A stretch of DNA of 64,000 bases from the NCBI GenBank assembly GCA_016702545.1, contig JADJDT010000042.1:1-64000 (forward strand). The letters are read 5' to 3'. The DNA comes from Pseudomonadota bacterium (lineage in GTDB: Bacteria > Myxococcota_A > Polyangia > GCA-2747355). Position numbers and translations under genes: made by a program. Below, one piece after another: positions 1 through 8,032 of this stretch (positions within the stretch are counted from its first letter, which is position 1; each line of letters starts with the position of its first letter). The notes under the pieces were generated by a model. That model did not search any database. It was given only the letters and a program-made list of their open reading frames with translations, and was not told the origin of the DNA.

Positions 1-99
1 TCATGGTCCATCTCCTCGTCGGGCGCCGGGTACACGTCACTCCTTCACGCGCGCGCCCTGGTCGCGTGTCAAACAGGCCCGATGGAGCGCGCCGCTCGG

Positions 100-387
100 T
101 CAGGTCGTCAGTCCTTCAAGTCGGCGAAGCACTTCGAGGTCGATCGCGCGCGGGTCGCGTACGGAATTCGCGCTCCCAACCGCGCGCAGGTGGGCGACGT
201 CGAGGCGATCGAGCCCCGTCACGCCGCCGCCGAGTCGCGAGGACCTCGTCGTCCGTGAGGAAGCAGCCGTCCGCGCCGACGTTCACGCCGGGACGCAGAG
301 CGCCGCGAACACGCCGATGACGCCGCGTCCGTTGAGCCCCGGATCCCGCTACCGACGTACGGTCGTTGTTGCGCCGATGACCTTCAT
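100..387 (-). pseudogene. small hypothetical protein, broken by frameshifts
   Basis: The piece opens with ATG at 387 (MKVIGATTTVRR) and is stopped after 12 codons. Coding-like sequence resumes in other frames: a glycine-rich stretch ending GCFLTDDEVLAT, then a leucine-rich C-terminus ending LEVLRRLEGLTT at 100. Joined, it would be roughly 95 residues. I do not recognise the family. It lies downstream of other small broken genes of the phage-like block on the same strand and overlaps the stop of the upstream gene by 4 bases. At least two indels are needed, so the exact product is uncertain. Confidence 0.3.
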
Positions 388-575
388 CGCTCCTCCTTCG
401 CGGCGGCGAGTCGCGCTACCGGTACGCGGCCTCGAGTGCCGGCGCGCAGCCGCCACACCGCGAGGTCGTGAAGCCGAGGCTGTCCGAGCGGCGCGTCCCG
501 AGCGTCGAGCCCGAGATGCTGCTTCGCGATGTCCTCGATGACCCTGCTGTCGCTGGCTGATCGCCCGCGCTTCAT
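384..575 (-). CDS. small protein, DUF6900-like
   Basis: A 63-residue product starts MKRGRS. Its core, RVIEDIAKQHLGLDA followed by LHDLAVWRLRA, resembles the short phage and plasmid proteins I remember as DUF6900 (a conserved IEDIAKQHL start and a DLAVW-type centre followed by a helix). The family's function is unknown to me. The last 15 residues look shifted: another frame would give a more typical helical end, so a 1-2 base indel near 440 is likely. It is flanked on the same strand by small genes of the baseplate block. The family name is from memory and unverified. Confidence 0.4.
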   Translation of the reverse strand: MKRGRSASDSRVIEDIAKQHLGLDARDAPLGQPRLHDLAVWRLRAGTRGRVPVARLAAAKEER

Positions 576-605
576 GCGGGACAGGTACGGCTTCCGTTCG
601 CGGGG

Positions 606-917
606 CTAGCAAGGTCGTTCCACGAAGAATCGACCTCCCCTGCTCCACTCAGCGCGAGAACTCGCCACGCGGCCTTCGAGCCGCAGCGAAGCCGCTGGCC
701 CCTCGACGAGGAAGACGTCGTTCGACGCGGTGCCCTTCCTCGTACCGGGGCCCGCGCGCTCGTCGTCGTCGCAAACGTCCTCGCCGCCGTCGACGAACTC
801 CTCGGCACCGCGACGCCGGCGACGGCGTTCTCGAAGGGCCAGTTCTCCTAGCCCGCGATCAACACCCGGCGTCGGGTCCTGGTCCTGCAGCAGCCTGATC
901 AGCTCGCTCACTTTCAT
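606..917 (-). pseudogene. small phage-type hypothetical protein (MKVSELIRLLQDQDP), frameshifted
   Basis: ATG at 917 opens MKVSELIRLLQDQDP, the start seen in many short phage-associated proteins of about 80-110 residues and unknown function. After DPTP the frame becomes arginine-rich, whereas an adjacent frame reads VLIAG and ENWPFENAVAGVAV, the expected continuation. The original frame is sensible again from EEFVDGGEDVCDDDERAG through DVFLVEG to the stop at 606. At least two compensating indels lie between 790 and 880. The acidic middle and the size fit a small cytoplasmic protein. Function unknown. Confidence 0.4.
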
Positions 918-1618
918 CGTCGTGCTCCGCCTGGGTGGTCCGTGAATGCGCCCCGTTCGCGAGGGACATAGGCTTCCCTTCTGCGGGCTATCCAAACCGA
1001 AGAAGGGAGAATCGACCTTTGCTCGCGGAACTGCGCGTTACCTCGCCAGAGAAGTTCGGGAGCCTTCAGATCGAGCCACCCGCAGCACGCGGGTTCCGAC
1101 CCGAGCGCGGTGGCACTGACGCCGAAGCTCGTCCTGCGGCGTCCCGCGGGCTTGTTCACCAAGGTCCCAGAGCCTGTGGTAGTCGAGGTCGCCATGCGGC
1201 CGCGTTGCTCGTCGAGTCGCCCGAGCACGCAGACACGCTTCCGGGCGGTGCGAGGTACAGGCGCCGCCGGTTCTGGTCGCAGGTCGCGCTTTCTCGCCCA
1301 GACGAACTAGTCGCCGATCGCGAAGACGAGCCGCGAGGTTCGTGCCACACCGACACGGCGCGCGGCCGCCGGTCGTCGTCGCGGTTGAGATGTGCTCCAT
1401 CACGGAAGCCCAGCCCCTGGAGCACGTGAAAAGCGAGATCGCCGCAGGCCGAGTAGCCTCCAGCGGCTGCGCCGCTCGGTGACGAGCTCGAACACCGGGT
1501 CGCTTGAGCACGCGGCCTGCGGCTCCGTTACAGGCGAAGCGCGCCGCCTGACGGCGGCGGCCCGGAGTGTGATCCGGCGTCGACGAAGAGCGACGCGCGG
1601 GCGAGGCCTGCGCGTTCA
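918..1618 (-). other. degraded coding-like stretch without an intact gene
   Basis: About 700 bases hold only broken minus-strand fragments: one starting MATSTTTGSGTLVNKPAG at 1194 and continuing to a CCGWLDLKAPELL segment, and another starting MEHISTATTTGG near 1400. No recognisable domain, RNA gene or repeat was seen. Codon third-position GC bias points to former or mis-sequenced coding DNA on the minus strand. Confidence 0.3.
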
Positions 1619-1798
1619 TCACGCCGCCTTGTCGTGCAGGTCCTCGATCGCATCCTTGAACGCGACGAGCGCGGTCCGACCTTGGTGGTGACGGCCTCCG
1701 TCCGCGCGGCCCATCTCCGCGACCTTGTCGAACAGCTCCAGCAGCGCGGCGTCCCTTCTTCCGTTGATGCGCCGAACCGGCCAGCTAGGGACCGCCAT
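1619..1798 (-). CDS. small hypothetical protein or C-terminal fragment
   Basis: The 59-codon frame ends with a convincing amphipathic helix: LLELFDKVAEMGRADGG, then TALVAFKDAIEDLHDKAA before the stop. The first 15 residues (MAVPSWPVRRINGRR) are less natural, so the gene may begin further upstream in another frame. No family is recognised. It sits just downstream of the amidase lysin gene on the same strand, where phage clusters often carry small helical proteins; that is context only. Confidence 0.3.
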   Translation of the reverse strand: MAVPSWPVRRINGRRDAALLELFDKVAEMGRADGGRHHQGRTALVAFKDAIEDLHDKAA

Positions 1799-2169
1799 TA
1801 CGAGCCCGCACGCGCCGGTCGGCCGAAGCCATGCCGCGATGGTGCTGGAACCGCGTTCGACGTCGTTTTCCCGCCGCCAGCTGCCACTGGGCGTGGCGGA
1901 AGCAGCAGAACTGAACGCCAGCGGCGCGCCGCACGCCCGTCGCGCGCCGTATCGCCCTCGCTGTTGAACGCGACGTTCGGAGCGAGCCGGCCTCGAGACG
2001 CAGCCATGCGTGGAGGACCAGCCGCCGCGCCCCGGCGGTCCAGCAGTGTGCAGGCGAGCGACGCCGGGCGCGCCTTGGCTTGCCTCGGCGAGCGGCCCGA
2101 GCTGAAGTTCCCGGCACGCACGCCCCGGCCAGCGGCGCGAGACTGGAGGCCCGGCGGCCGGCGCACCCG
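1799..2169 (-). other. 370-base stretch with no supported gene
   Basis: All three minus-strand frames are open for long distances but composed of arginine, alanine and glycine runs typical of GC-rich shadow frames, and none shows a recognisable domain. It separates the amidase gene from the small helical gene at 1619. Indels may hide one short gene here. Confidence 0.25.
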
Positions 2170-2625
2170 CTAGCCCAGCGCACCGGTGAGGGCGGCGACC
2201 GCTTCCGCCTGCGCAGGCGTTGGCAGACATACTGCGCCTCGTGTGACCACGGCGCCTTTGATGCTCCGCCCCACGGACGCCCTTGCGGAGCAGCCGCGGT
2301 AGTACGGGTTCACGACCCCGACACCGGCGACGACGCGGCCGTTGTGCACGGGTCCGGCGTGCCAGAGCATCCTGACGCGAGGTCGCCGTGCTGGGTCAGT
2401 TCGCCGTCCGGCCTGGAGGACGAGATGCACGCTGAGCCCTCGTTTCTTCAGCACGGCGATCGTCGAATCGACGCTGCGCGTGACGGTCTCGTGGATGACG
2501 AGCTCGGTCGCGCGCGTTCGCTTGCCCTTCGATACGAAGCGCGCGGTGCCGTCCTCGAGGAAGGTCCGGACGCGCACGCTATCCGGCGCGCTGCTCGCGA
2601 CGCCGCGAACGACGAGCCCGCTCAC
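2170..2625 (-). CDS. N-acetylmuramoyl-L-alanine amidase-type lysin, frameshifted
   Basis: The GTG start at 2625 overlaps the stop of the upstream zinc-ribbon gene (GTGA). The N-terminal half reads cleanly and contains ATELVIHETVTRSVDSTI and then VLKKRGLSVHLVLQ. This is the amidase_2/PGRP pattern: a zinc-ligand histidine after a hydrophobic strand, followed by the SVHLVL segment. Further on, a frame-switching region carries remnants (HGDL, HAG, HNG, VVNPYY) expected around the second zinc ligand and substrate cleft. The clean end reads VGRSIKGAVVTRGAVCLPTPAQAEAVAAL. Size (about 150 residues) fits a single-domain endolysin. In a tail locus it would cut peptidoglycan during entry or release. At least two indels lie between 2290 and 2420. 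Confidence 0.6.
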   Translation of the reverse strand: MSGLVVRGVASSAPDSVRVRTFLEDGTARFVSKGKRTRATELVIHETVTRSVDSTIAVLKKRGLSVHLVLQAGRRTDPARRPRVRMLWHAGPVHNGRVVAGVGVVNPYYRGCSARASVGRSIKGAVVTRGAVCLPTPAQAEAVAALTGALG

Positions 2626-3052
2626 TGCCCGGGCTCCTTCACGCGGGCGGCCTCGGGGAGACGCGTTTCGATCTTCAGCCCCCGCGGGAACCAGCGCGCG
2701 ACGTCCTCGGCGGCGACCGGCTTCGCGAGCTTCGCGTCCACTCGCCCCTGCTGGTCCTTGAGCAGCGGGATGACCGCTGCGCTTCACCAGCTCGGCGTGG
2801 ACCTCGTCGACGAGCATCCTGTGGAGGTGGCCGAAGCCGCCCGGCGCGGGGTGTGCGGGCTCAGCATCCGGCGACCGAAGCAGGAACTCTGTCGAGCGAC
2901 ACGTGGGGCACGCGGGCAACAACACAACGACCACGTCGGCCTGCTCGTCGCGCGCGACTCCGACCTCGAGCGAGTCGAGCACGATGCGGTTCTCGGCGGC
3001 ACTTGCCGCAGCGTTGAAGGACCTCGGTGGCGTTCAGCTCGTGGATCGACAT
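2622..3052 (-). CDS. zinc-ribbon protein of the tail locus, frameshifted
   Basis: ATG at 3052 opens MSIHELNATEVLQRCGKC. A frame change near 2990 leads into VLDSLEVGVARDEQADVV and then LLPACPTCRSTEFLL. The CGKC and CPTC knuckles about 35 residues apart make a treble-clef/zinc-ribbon fold likely. Near 2760 another indel is needed to reach the C-terminus, which reads VDAKLAKPVAAEDVARWFPR and ends LPEAARVKEPGQ. Total about 140 residues. It lies between the fibre gene and the lysin gene, and the stop overlaps the lysin start. No family name is recognised; a DNA- or protein-binding accessory role is only a guess. Confidence 0.5.
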
Positions 3053-3062
3053 CGAGGCCTCC

Positions 3063-4966
3063 TCAGGCGACCGCCGTGTACGTGCCGAACCACCAGACCG
3101 TCCCGAGCGCGGGGATGGTCTGGTAGCTGAAGTAGCCGAACCCATCGCGATCGACGGTGAACGTCGACGGGTTCCCGAGAAGCCGCTCGACTGACTGAGC
3201 GACGAGAACGTGATCGACGACGGTGACGCCGGGAAGCGGTTGCGGAAGTTGGTCGCGCCGCCGCCCGCGAGCGTGCGCGAGGCCGTGTCGGCATTCGAGT
3301 ACTCCATGCCGAGTCGGCCAACCTCCTGGACGCTGCCCGTCAGCTCGAACGCCGAGTTCGTGGTGCTGCTCGCGGGCAGATTCCACGAGCGATCCCACGT
3401 CGTGAACGTCGCCTCGTTGTTGAAGTCGTGGAGGAACTCGAGCGAGTTGCGGCCGAAGCGGAAGGCCGCCGAGTTGTAGAGCGTGCTGTCGCGCGTCCAG
3501 CCGGCGCCGTTCCACGAGGCGTTCAGCGTGAACCACACGGAGTCGCTGTCCGCGTAGATGCGCAGGTGCGTAGGCGCGGTGCCCGACGCATTCGAGTCGA
3601 GGATGAGCGCCTTCGATCCGCCGAGCGCGGGCTGCCGGATCGTTCGGTGCTGGCCGGGGTTCGCCTCGTTGCCGCGGAAGTGGTCGCCCTCGACGGCGTC
3701 CAGGATCTCGGCGAGCGAGGTCTCGACGTTCACCGCGTTCAGGTTGTTGCCGGCGTCGGCGACGGAGATGGCCGACGCCGCGTGGGCGCCCGCGGCCTGG
3801 TTCACGTGGCCGTTGAGGCCCCCGAGCAGCGTCACGAAAGCCGCTCGCAGCGTGCCCGCACCGATGGCCGTGGGCGCGCCGGCGATGGCGTCGACGCCCA
3901 CGAGGCCGCGCCCGGAGCCGAGGCGCCCGTCCGCAAGGAGGTCGGTGACGATCTCCTGCAGCTGCGACTGCACGTTGATGCCCGCGATGTTGTTGTTGCG
4001 CCGTCGCGGCGATGGCGCTGGCTGCGTGCGCTCCGGCCGCGGCGCTCACGTGCGTGTTCAGGAAGCCGAGGAGCGCGGCGAGCTGCGTCTTCACGGTGCC
4101 AGCGGCCAGCGCGTTCGGAGCACCGGCCGACGCGTCGACGCCGACGCGGGTGGCACCGGACGAGCCCACGGCGCCGGTCGTGAGGTCGTCGACGACCTCG
4201 TCGATGGCCGCCTGCACATTGGCGGCGCCGACGAAGCCGTGCGCAACGTAGTCGACGGCCGTCGCGGCGTGCCGGCGTGCCGCCGCGGTGAAGTGGTCGC
4301 GCAGCTCCGCGTCCACCTCGTCGAGCGAGGCCTGCACCGTAGCCGCGAGCGGGGCGAGGATGCTCCAAGCCCCGTCACGACGGAGACCGAGGAGCCCTGC
4401 GCGAAGATGAAGGCCTGCCGTCGCGAGGTGTCGAGGTCGGCGACGAGGATCTGCGTCTGCCCGGGGCGTCGCCGCACGTCGCAGAGCAGCAGCTCGTCGG
4501 CCTGCAGCGCCGCCTTGGGCGCGACGCCGATGGCGCCCTCGGGCGCCTGACGGACCACGAGCTCGAACGACTCGTCACGCCGGAAGAACACCTGCTGCGA
4601 GTTGCCGTCCGTGCGGGGGTCGGAGAGCAGCCGCTTGAAGCGGAGGAAGATGCCGAGCCACCGCTCGTTGCCGACCGTCGCTACATCGGTCGGGATGCCC
4701 ACCAGGTCGACGGCGCAGTCCACCGTCTGGCCGGTGCCGAAGAACATGCGCTGGCCGAGGTTGTCGTAGGCGCGCGCGGGGGCGGTCAGATCGACCGTGA
4801 GGTCCGGCACCGGCGAGTGCGGCGCGGGGACCGCTCCCGACACGATGCCGTAGATGTTCAGGTCCGCGGCGAGGTCCCGGTCGGCCTTCTCGAGCAAGGC
4901 GAACGCGAGGTCGAGCTCGGCCTCGGTGACGCGCTGGCGGAAGTAGAAGTCGACGCGATCGGCCAT
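3063..4966 (-). CDS. tail fibre-like repetitive protein, frameshifted
   Basis: Joined across indels near 4370, 4000 and 3190, this encodes about 630 residues. The N-terminal 190 residues (starting MADRVDFYFRQRVTEAELD) form a compact head, probably the attachment domain. The middle has two imperfect repeats built on VGVDA, AGAP, AAGT and a GLNGHVNQAAGAHAASAI-type segment, typical of trimeric tail-fibre shafts. The C-terminal 250 residues form a beta-rich domain with FTLNASWNGAGWTRDSTLYN and a YQTIPALGTVWWFGTYTAVA end, plausibly the receptor-binding tip. It follows the gpI-type gene, the normal place for a fibre. The start is supported by clean coding from ATG 4966. Confidence 0.65.
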
Positions 4967-5000
4967 GTCCTTGCCTCGGAGCGCACGGGGCCCTCCGGTG

Positions 5001-5032
5001 AGGCAAAGCCGGCCGACGCGGCTCTCGGGGAC
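5001..5032 (-). repeat. duplicated intergenic hairpin motif, copy 2
   Basis: On the minus strand this reads GTCCCCGAGAGCCG, a 7-base centre, then CGGCTTTGCCT. The AGCCG and CGGCT arms can pair. The same arms occur at 9571-9603 with a different centre. Both copies lie just upstream of tail-gene starts on the transcribed strand, so a translational or attenuation role for mRNA is possible. Confidence 0.45.
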
Positions 5033-5038
5033 AGGCCT

Positions 5039-6373
5039 TCAGTGCAGGTCCGTGGTCTCCCCAGGTCGCTGAGACCCAGCCCCAGTGGTTCGGCAGGATG
5101 GGCGGGAGCGGCTCGACCAGGTCGACGAAGTGGGTGTGCGCGGGCTTGAGGTACTCGACGATGGCGCGGAGCTGCCGGCGCTCGAGCTCGGCCAGGATGC
5201 GCGCGACCTCGACGTTGAAGGCGTACCGGGCGAAGCGGTCCGAGGGCCCGAGGACCCAGTCGATGCCCAGCTCGGACTCGCCGAGGATGAGCGTGTCGGC
5301 GTTGAACGGCGAGATGGCCGAGATGTCGATGCCGAGGAAGAAGCGGATCGCGTTCTGGATGCCCTTCGCCGTCCCCTTTTGCCGGTACATCTCGACGAGC
5401 ACCGACGCGAGTCGGCGCTTCCCATGGTGTCGAGCTCGAACGGGAACGGGTTGCCGAGGTCGCGGAGGATGAGGTCGAGGAAGCTCTCAGGCGCGCGCTC
5501 GAAGTCGAAGATGTCGGGCCAGCGATCCACGTCGGCCAGCAACAGGTCGGTCACCTCCTGCAGGCAGGCGATGAAGCGGAAGAGGTCCCCGGTCTGATCG
5601 TCGCGGCGGTTGTGCTTCGGGAGCATCCTCCAGAGGTCGAAGCGACGCGTCTGCGGCCGCGCAGGGCGGAACCCCGTGAAGGTCGCGCGATCGTAGGGCG
5701 TGAGGACGACGTTGCCGAAGAGGTCCGTGACGCCGAGCGCCACGACCTCGTGCACGACGTCCGGGGTCATCTCGGTGTCGAGCGTGAGCAGCACGACGCT
5801 GCCGTCGATGGCCGAAGCCACGACGGCCAACGGTACGGCCGGCGCTCCCATCGGCGTCAGGACGAAGCTCGAGCCGCCCGGGAGCAGGACGGGCTCGTCG
5901 AAGGCGACGCGCACCGTCTTCTGCGCGAGCGCCTGCGCTCCGACGACCCGCGGCGCCGTGCGGTCCTCAACGACGAACGAGTACACCTCGTCGACGAAGG
6001 CGGCGCCACCCACCGTCTGCCCGGCCACGCGCACGGAGACCGTGGCGAGGCTCGCCATCGGGACGACCGGATGCAGCACGATGCGAAGCGTGTCCGCCGT
6101 CTGCGTGGCGCCGGCGAGCGGGCCGGCGAAGGCGGCGGCAATCTCCGGCAGCGCGCCGCCGTCGAAGGCCAGCACCCCGTCGACCCAGACGTGCACGCTG
6201 GCCCGGTTCACGCCGTCCGCGCCGGTGTCGATCAGCTCGAGGGCGAGCGTAGCGTCGACGGGCACTCCGGCCTCGCCCGGGCTCGGATCGCGGTTCACGA
6301 CCACCAGCCGCGGCGTGCTCACGACGAGCGCGACGCTGTCGACGTAGAGCGCGGGAAGCTCCAGCGTGCTCAT
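5039..6373 (-). CDS. Ig-like domain fused to phage tail protein I (gpI), frameshifted
   Basis: The first 250 residues form beta-sandwich segments with SbsA/Ig-like features (NRDPSPGEAGVPVDATLALE; VEDRTAPRVVGAQALAQKTV; VALGVTDLFGNVVLTPYDRA). From residue about 255 the protein matches the gpI tail-protein pattern: FDLWRMLPKHNRRDDQTGDL, then LLLADVDRWPDIFDFERAP and, after a shift near 5415, VEMYRQKGTAKGIQNAIRFF. The gpI domain normally sits at the baseplate rim and holds the fibre. A second indel near 5070 moves the end to the stop at 5039. Upstream neighbours are small tail proteins; downstream is the fibre gene. An Ig-like N-terminal extension is unusual for gpI and might be a surface decoration. 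Confidence 0.65.
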   Translation of the reverse strand: MSTLELPALYVDSVALVVSTPRLVVVNRDPSPGEAGVPVDATLALELIDTGADGVNRASVHVWVDGVLAFDGGALPEIAAAFAGPLAGATQTADTLRIVLHPVVPMASLATVSVRVAGQTVGGAAFVDEVYSFVVEDRTAPRVVGAQALAQKTVRVAFDEPVLLPGGSSFVLTPMGAPAVPLAVVASAIDGSVVLLTLDTEMTPDVVHEVVALGVTDLFGNVVLTPYDRATFTGFRPARPQTRRFDLWRMLPKHNRRDDQTGDLFRFIACLQEVTDLLLADVDRWPDIFDFERAPESFLDLILRDLGNPFPFELDTMGSADSRRCSSRCTGKRGRRRASRTRSASSSASTSRPSRRSTPTRSSSASPSWASTGSSGPRTASPGTPSTSRSRASWPSSSAGSSAPSSSTSSPRTPTSSTWSSRSRPSCRTTGAGSQRPGETTDLH

Positions 6374-6383
6374 GCCGGAGCCC

Positions 6384-6773
6384 TCATGCGGTCACCAGCT
6401 CGAGGCGCACGCCTACGGTGTGCACGCCCGACAGCTTCGAGACGTTGGCAGCGAGGTCCGTGACGAGTCGTTCCCGGCCCGGCTTCGCGCGCATGCGTGC
6501 GAGCGCGGTGCCGTCGACAACGAGGGAGGCCTCCCACGCAAGGCCCGCGGGCGTACTCGCCGGCACCCGAAGGCGAAGCAGCGCTCGCACCAGCTTCACG
6601 CCCGTGAGGTCCGTCGACTGCGTCACCTCCGTGTGGTCGCCGAGACCGAGCTCGAAGAAGCGCCCCGGCTCGTCCTCGCCGAGCACGAAGGCGTAGTCGC
6701 CTCCGGTCGCCTTCGAGGTGAGCAGGCGGCCCTGGCCTCGCCCGAGTCGGCTCGTGAACGCGGTGAGCGCCAT
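6384..6773 (-). CDS. hypothetical tail-locus protein (129 aa)
   Basis: This intact gene starts MALTAFTSRLGRGQGRLL. Predicted to be beta-rich with no signal peptide or membrane segment, it has ELGLGDHTEVTQSTDLTGVK in the centre and a C-terminal strand VHTVGVRLELVTA. I do not recognise the family. It is packed between the preceding 231-residue tail protein (stop 4 bases upstream) and the Ig-gpI gene, so it is almost certainly co-transcribed and structural. Confidence 0.5.
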   Translation of the reverse strand: MALTAFTSRLGRGQGRLLTSKATGGDYAFVLGEDEPGRFFELGLGDHTEVTQSTDLTGVKLVRALLRLRVPASTPAGLAWEASLVVDGTALARMRAKPGRERLVTDLAANVSKLSGVHTVGVRLELVTA

Positions 6774-6777
6774 CGCC

Positions 6778-7473
6778 TCACACCTGCCGGAGCAGCTCGA
6801 CGTGGTCGAAGAAGGAGCGCCGCGTCACGTCCTTCACCGAGCAGCCGAAGCCGCCGCGCCCAGAGGTGAGCGGCTGGCTGCCGGAGTTGATGCCGAGGTG
6901 GTCGTCGATGAACTCGACCATCCCGGAGACGGGCTGCCAGTCGGGCGGCGTGCCGAGGGCGTGCGCCGCGAGGTCGTTCTGGAAGACCTTGAGCACCACG
7001 TCGCCGTTGGTGTTCACGATGACGTCGAGCCGCAGATGCACCCAGGTCGCCTGCGCGAAGCTCGCCGCAGACTTGAGGAGCACTCCAGGGCCGTCGGCGT
7101 TCGGCAGTCCCACCGTGACGGCGCCCTTGCGCAGCACGATGCGGTGCGGATCGTCGTCGGACAGCCCGAGCAGGTACGCGCTGTCGTTGACGGAGTTGCC
7201 CTGGCAGCAGAGGAACAGGAACGGCGAGAAGCCCGTGGGCCCGCCGCCAGGGCCGCGCTGAACGACGCCGCGAATGGAGCCACCCTTCGCCATCGGAGCG
7301 AAGCTCGCGAGGTTCGCGAACAGCGCGACGGCGCCGTCGACGGCTGCGAGCGAGTTGAAGGCGTAGAGGAAGCTCCCGCCGCCCGGGGGTCGACCAATGC
7401 CCGCGGTGACGCCGCGATCCACCGTCGCGATGTCGAGCCCGTCGTTCAGGTACGTCCAGTCTGCTTCGGCCAT
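6778..7473 (-). CDS. hypothetical tail-locus protein, possibly lectin-like (231 aa)
   Basis: Intact gene starting MAEADWTYLNDGLDIATVDR. The order of strands, an ATWVHLRLDVIVNTNGDVVL centre (typical of concanavalin-like or laminin-G sandwiches) and a C-terminus with VKDVTRRSFFDHVELLRQV suggest a beta-sandwich carbohydrate- or surface-binding domain. That is inferred from pattern, not from a recognised family. No catalytic motif is visible. It lies between a short-repeat protein and the 129-residue protein on the same strand, with gaps of about 10 and 4 bases. Confidence 0.5.
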   Translation of the reverse strand: MAEADWTYLNDGLDIATVDRGVTAGIGRPPGGGSFLYAFNSLAAVDGAVALFANLASFAPMAKGGSIRGVVQRGPGGGPTGFSPFLFLCCQGNSVNDSAYLLGLSDDDPHRIVLRKGAVTVGLPNADGPGVLLKSAASFAQATWVHLRLDVIVNTNGDVVLKVFQNDLAAHALGTPPDWQPVSGMVEFIDDHLGINSGSQPLTSGRGGFGCSVKDVTRRSFFDHVELLRQV

Positions 7474-7483
7474 CGGTCACTCC

Positions 7484-8032
7484 TCAGAGGGTGGTCATGT
7501 TCGTCCAGGCGTTGTTGAAGTCCTCGACGGCCTGCACGCCTCCGTCGAACAGCGCGGTGCTCGCCGTCACCGCGGCCCACGTCCACGCGTAGCTCTGGTT
7601 CGAGCGCCACTGGTCTTCGAAGTCCTCGCGCGGCTCGCCGTCGAACACGCCCGTCGCGGCCGTCACCAACGCCCAGTCGCGCAGGTACGGCACGTTGCTC
7701 CAGCCCGTCTCGCAGTCCTCGACGGCGCCGCCACCGAAGGCGCACGTGACGAGCTGCGCGGGCGGCAGCTCGTAGAGGTAGACCGCGTTGGCCCAGCCGC
7801 TGTCGAACTCCTCGTAGCCCTTGAGCGCGCTGTCGAAGAACGCGAGCACCACGGTCACGTCGTCGAGCGACGCGAGGAGCGCGAACCAGCGCTCGAAGTC
7901 CTCCCAGGCGTCCTCGGGCGCGGCGCCGAAGCCGGCGAGGACCTCAAGGCTGGTCACGGCGGTGAGCGTCCAGTGCTCGGCCTCGCCGGGCAGCGCACCC
8001 TCGTCTTCGAAGCTCGGGTTGAGGAGCGCCAT
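7484..8032 (-). CDS. short-repeat tail-locus protein (182 aa)
   Basis: Intact gene whose ATG (8032) overlaps the stop of the gpJ-like gene. It is acidic and rich in W, F, D and E. A unit of about 40 residues repeats roughly four times, with the signature E-D/E-F-E/D-x2-W near its start: AWEDFERW, GYEEFDSGW, REDFEDQW and AVEDFNNAW, interleaved with segments such as YLRDWALVTAATGVFDG. No family recognised. The position next to gpJ and before the lectin-like gene suggests a structural or attachment part of the baseplate. No signal peptide or membrane helix. Confidence 0.5.
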   Translation of the reverse strand: MALLNPSFEDEGALPGEAEHWTLTAVTSLEVLAGFGAAPEDAWEDFERWFALLASLDDVTVVLAFFDSALKGYEEFDSGWANAVYLYELPPAQLVTCAFGGGAVEDCETGWSNVPYLRDWALVTAATGVFDGEPREDFEDQWRSNQSYAWTWAAVTASTALFDGGVQAVEDFNNAWTNMTTL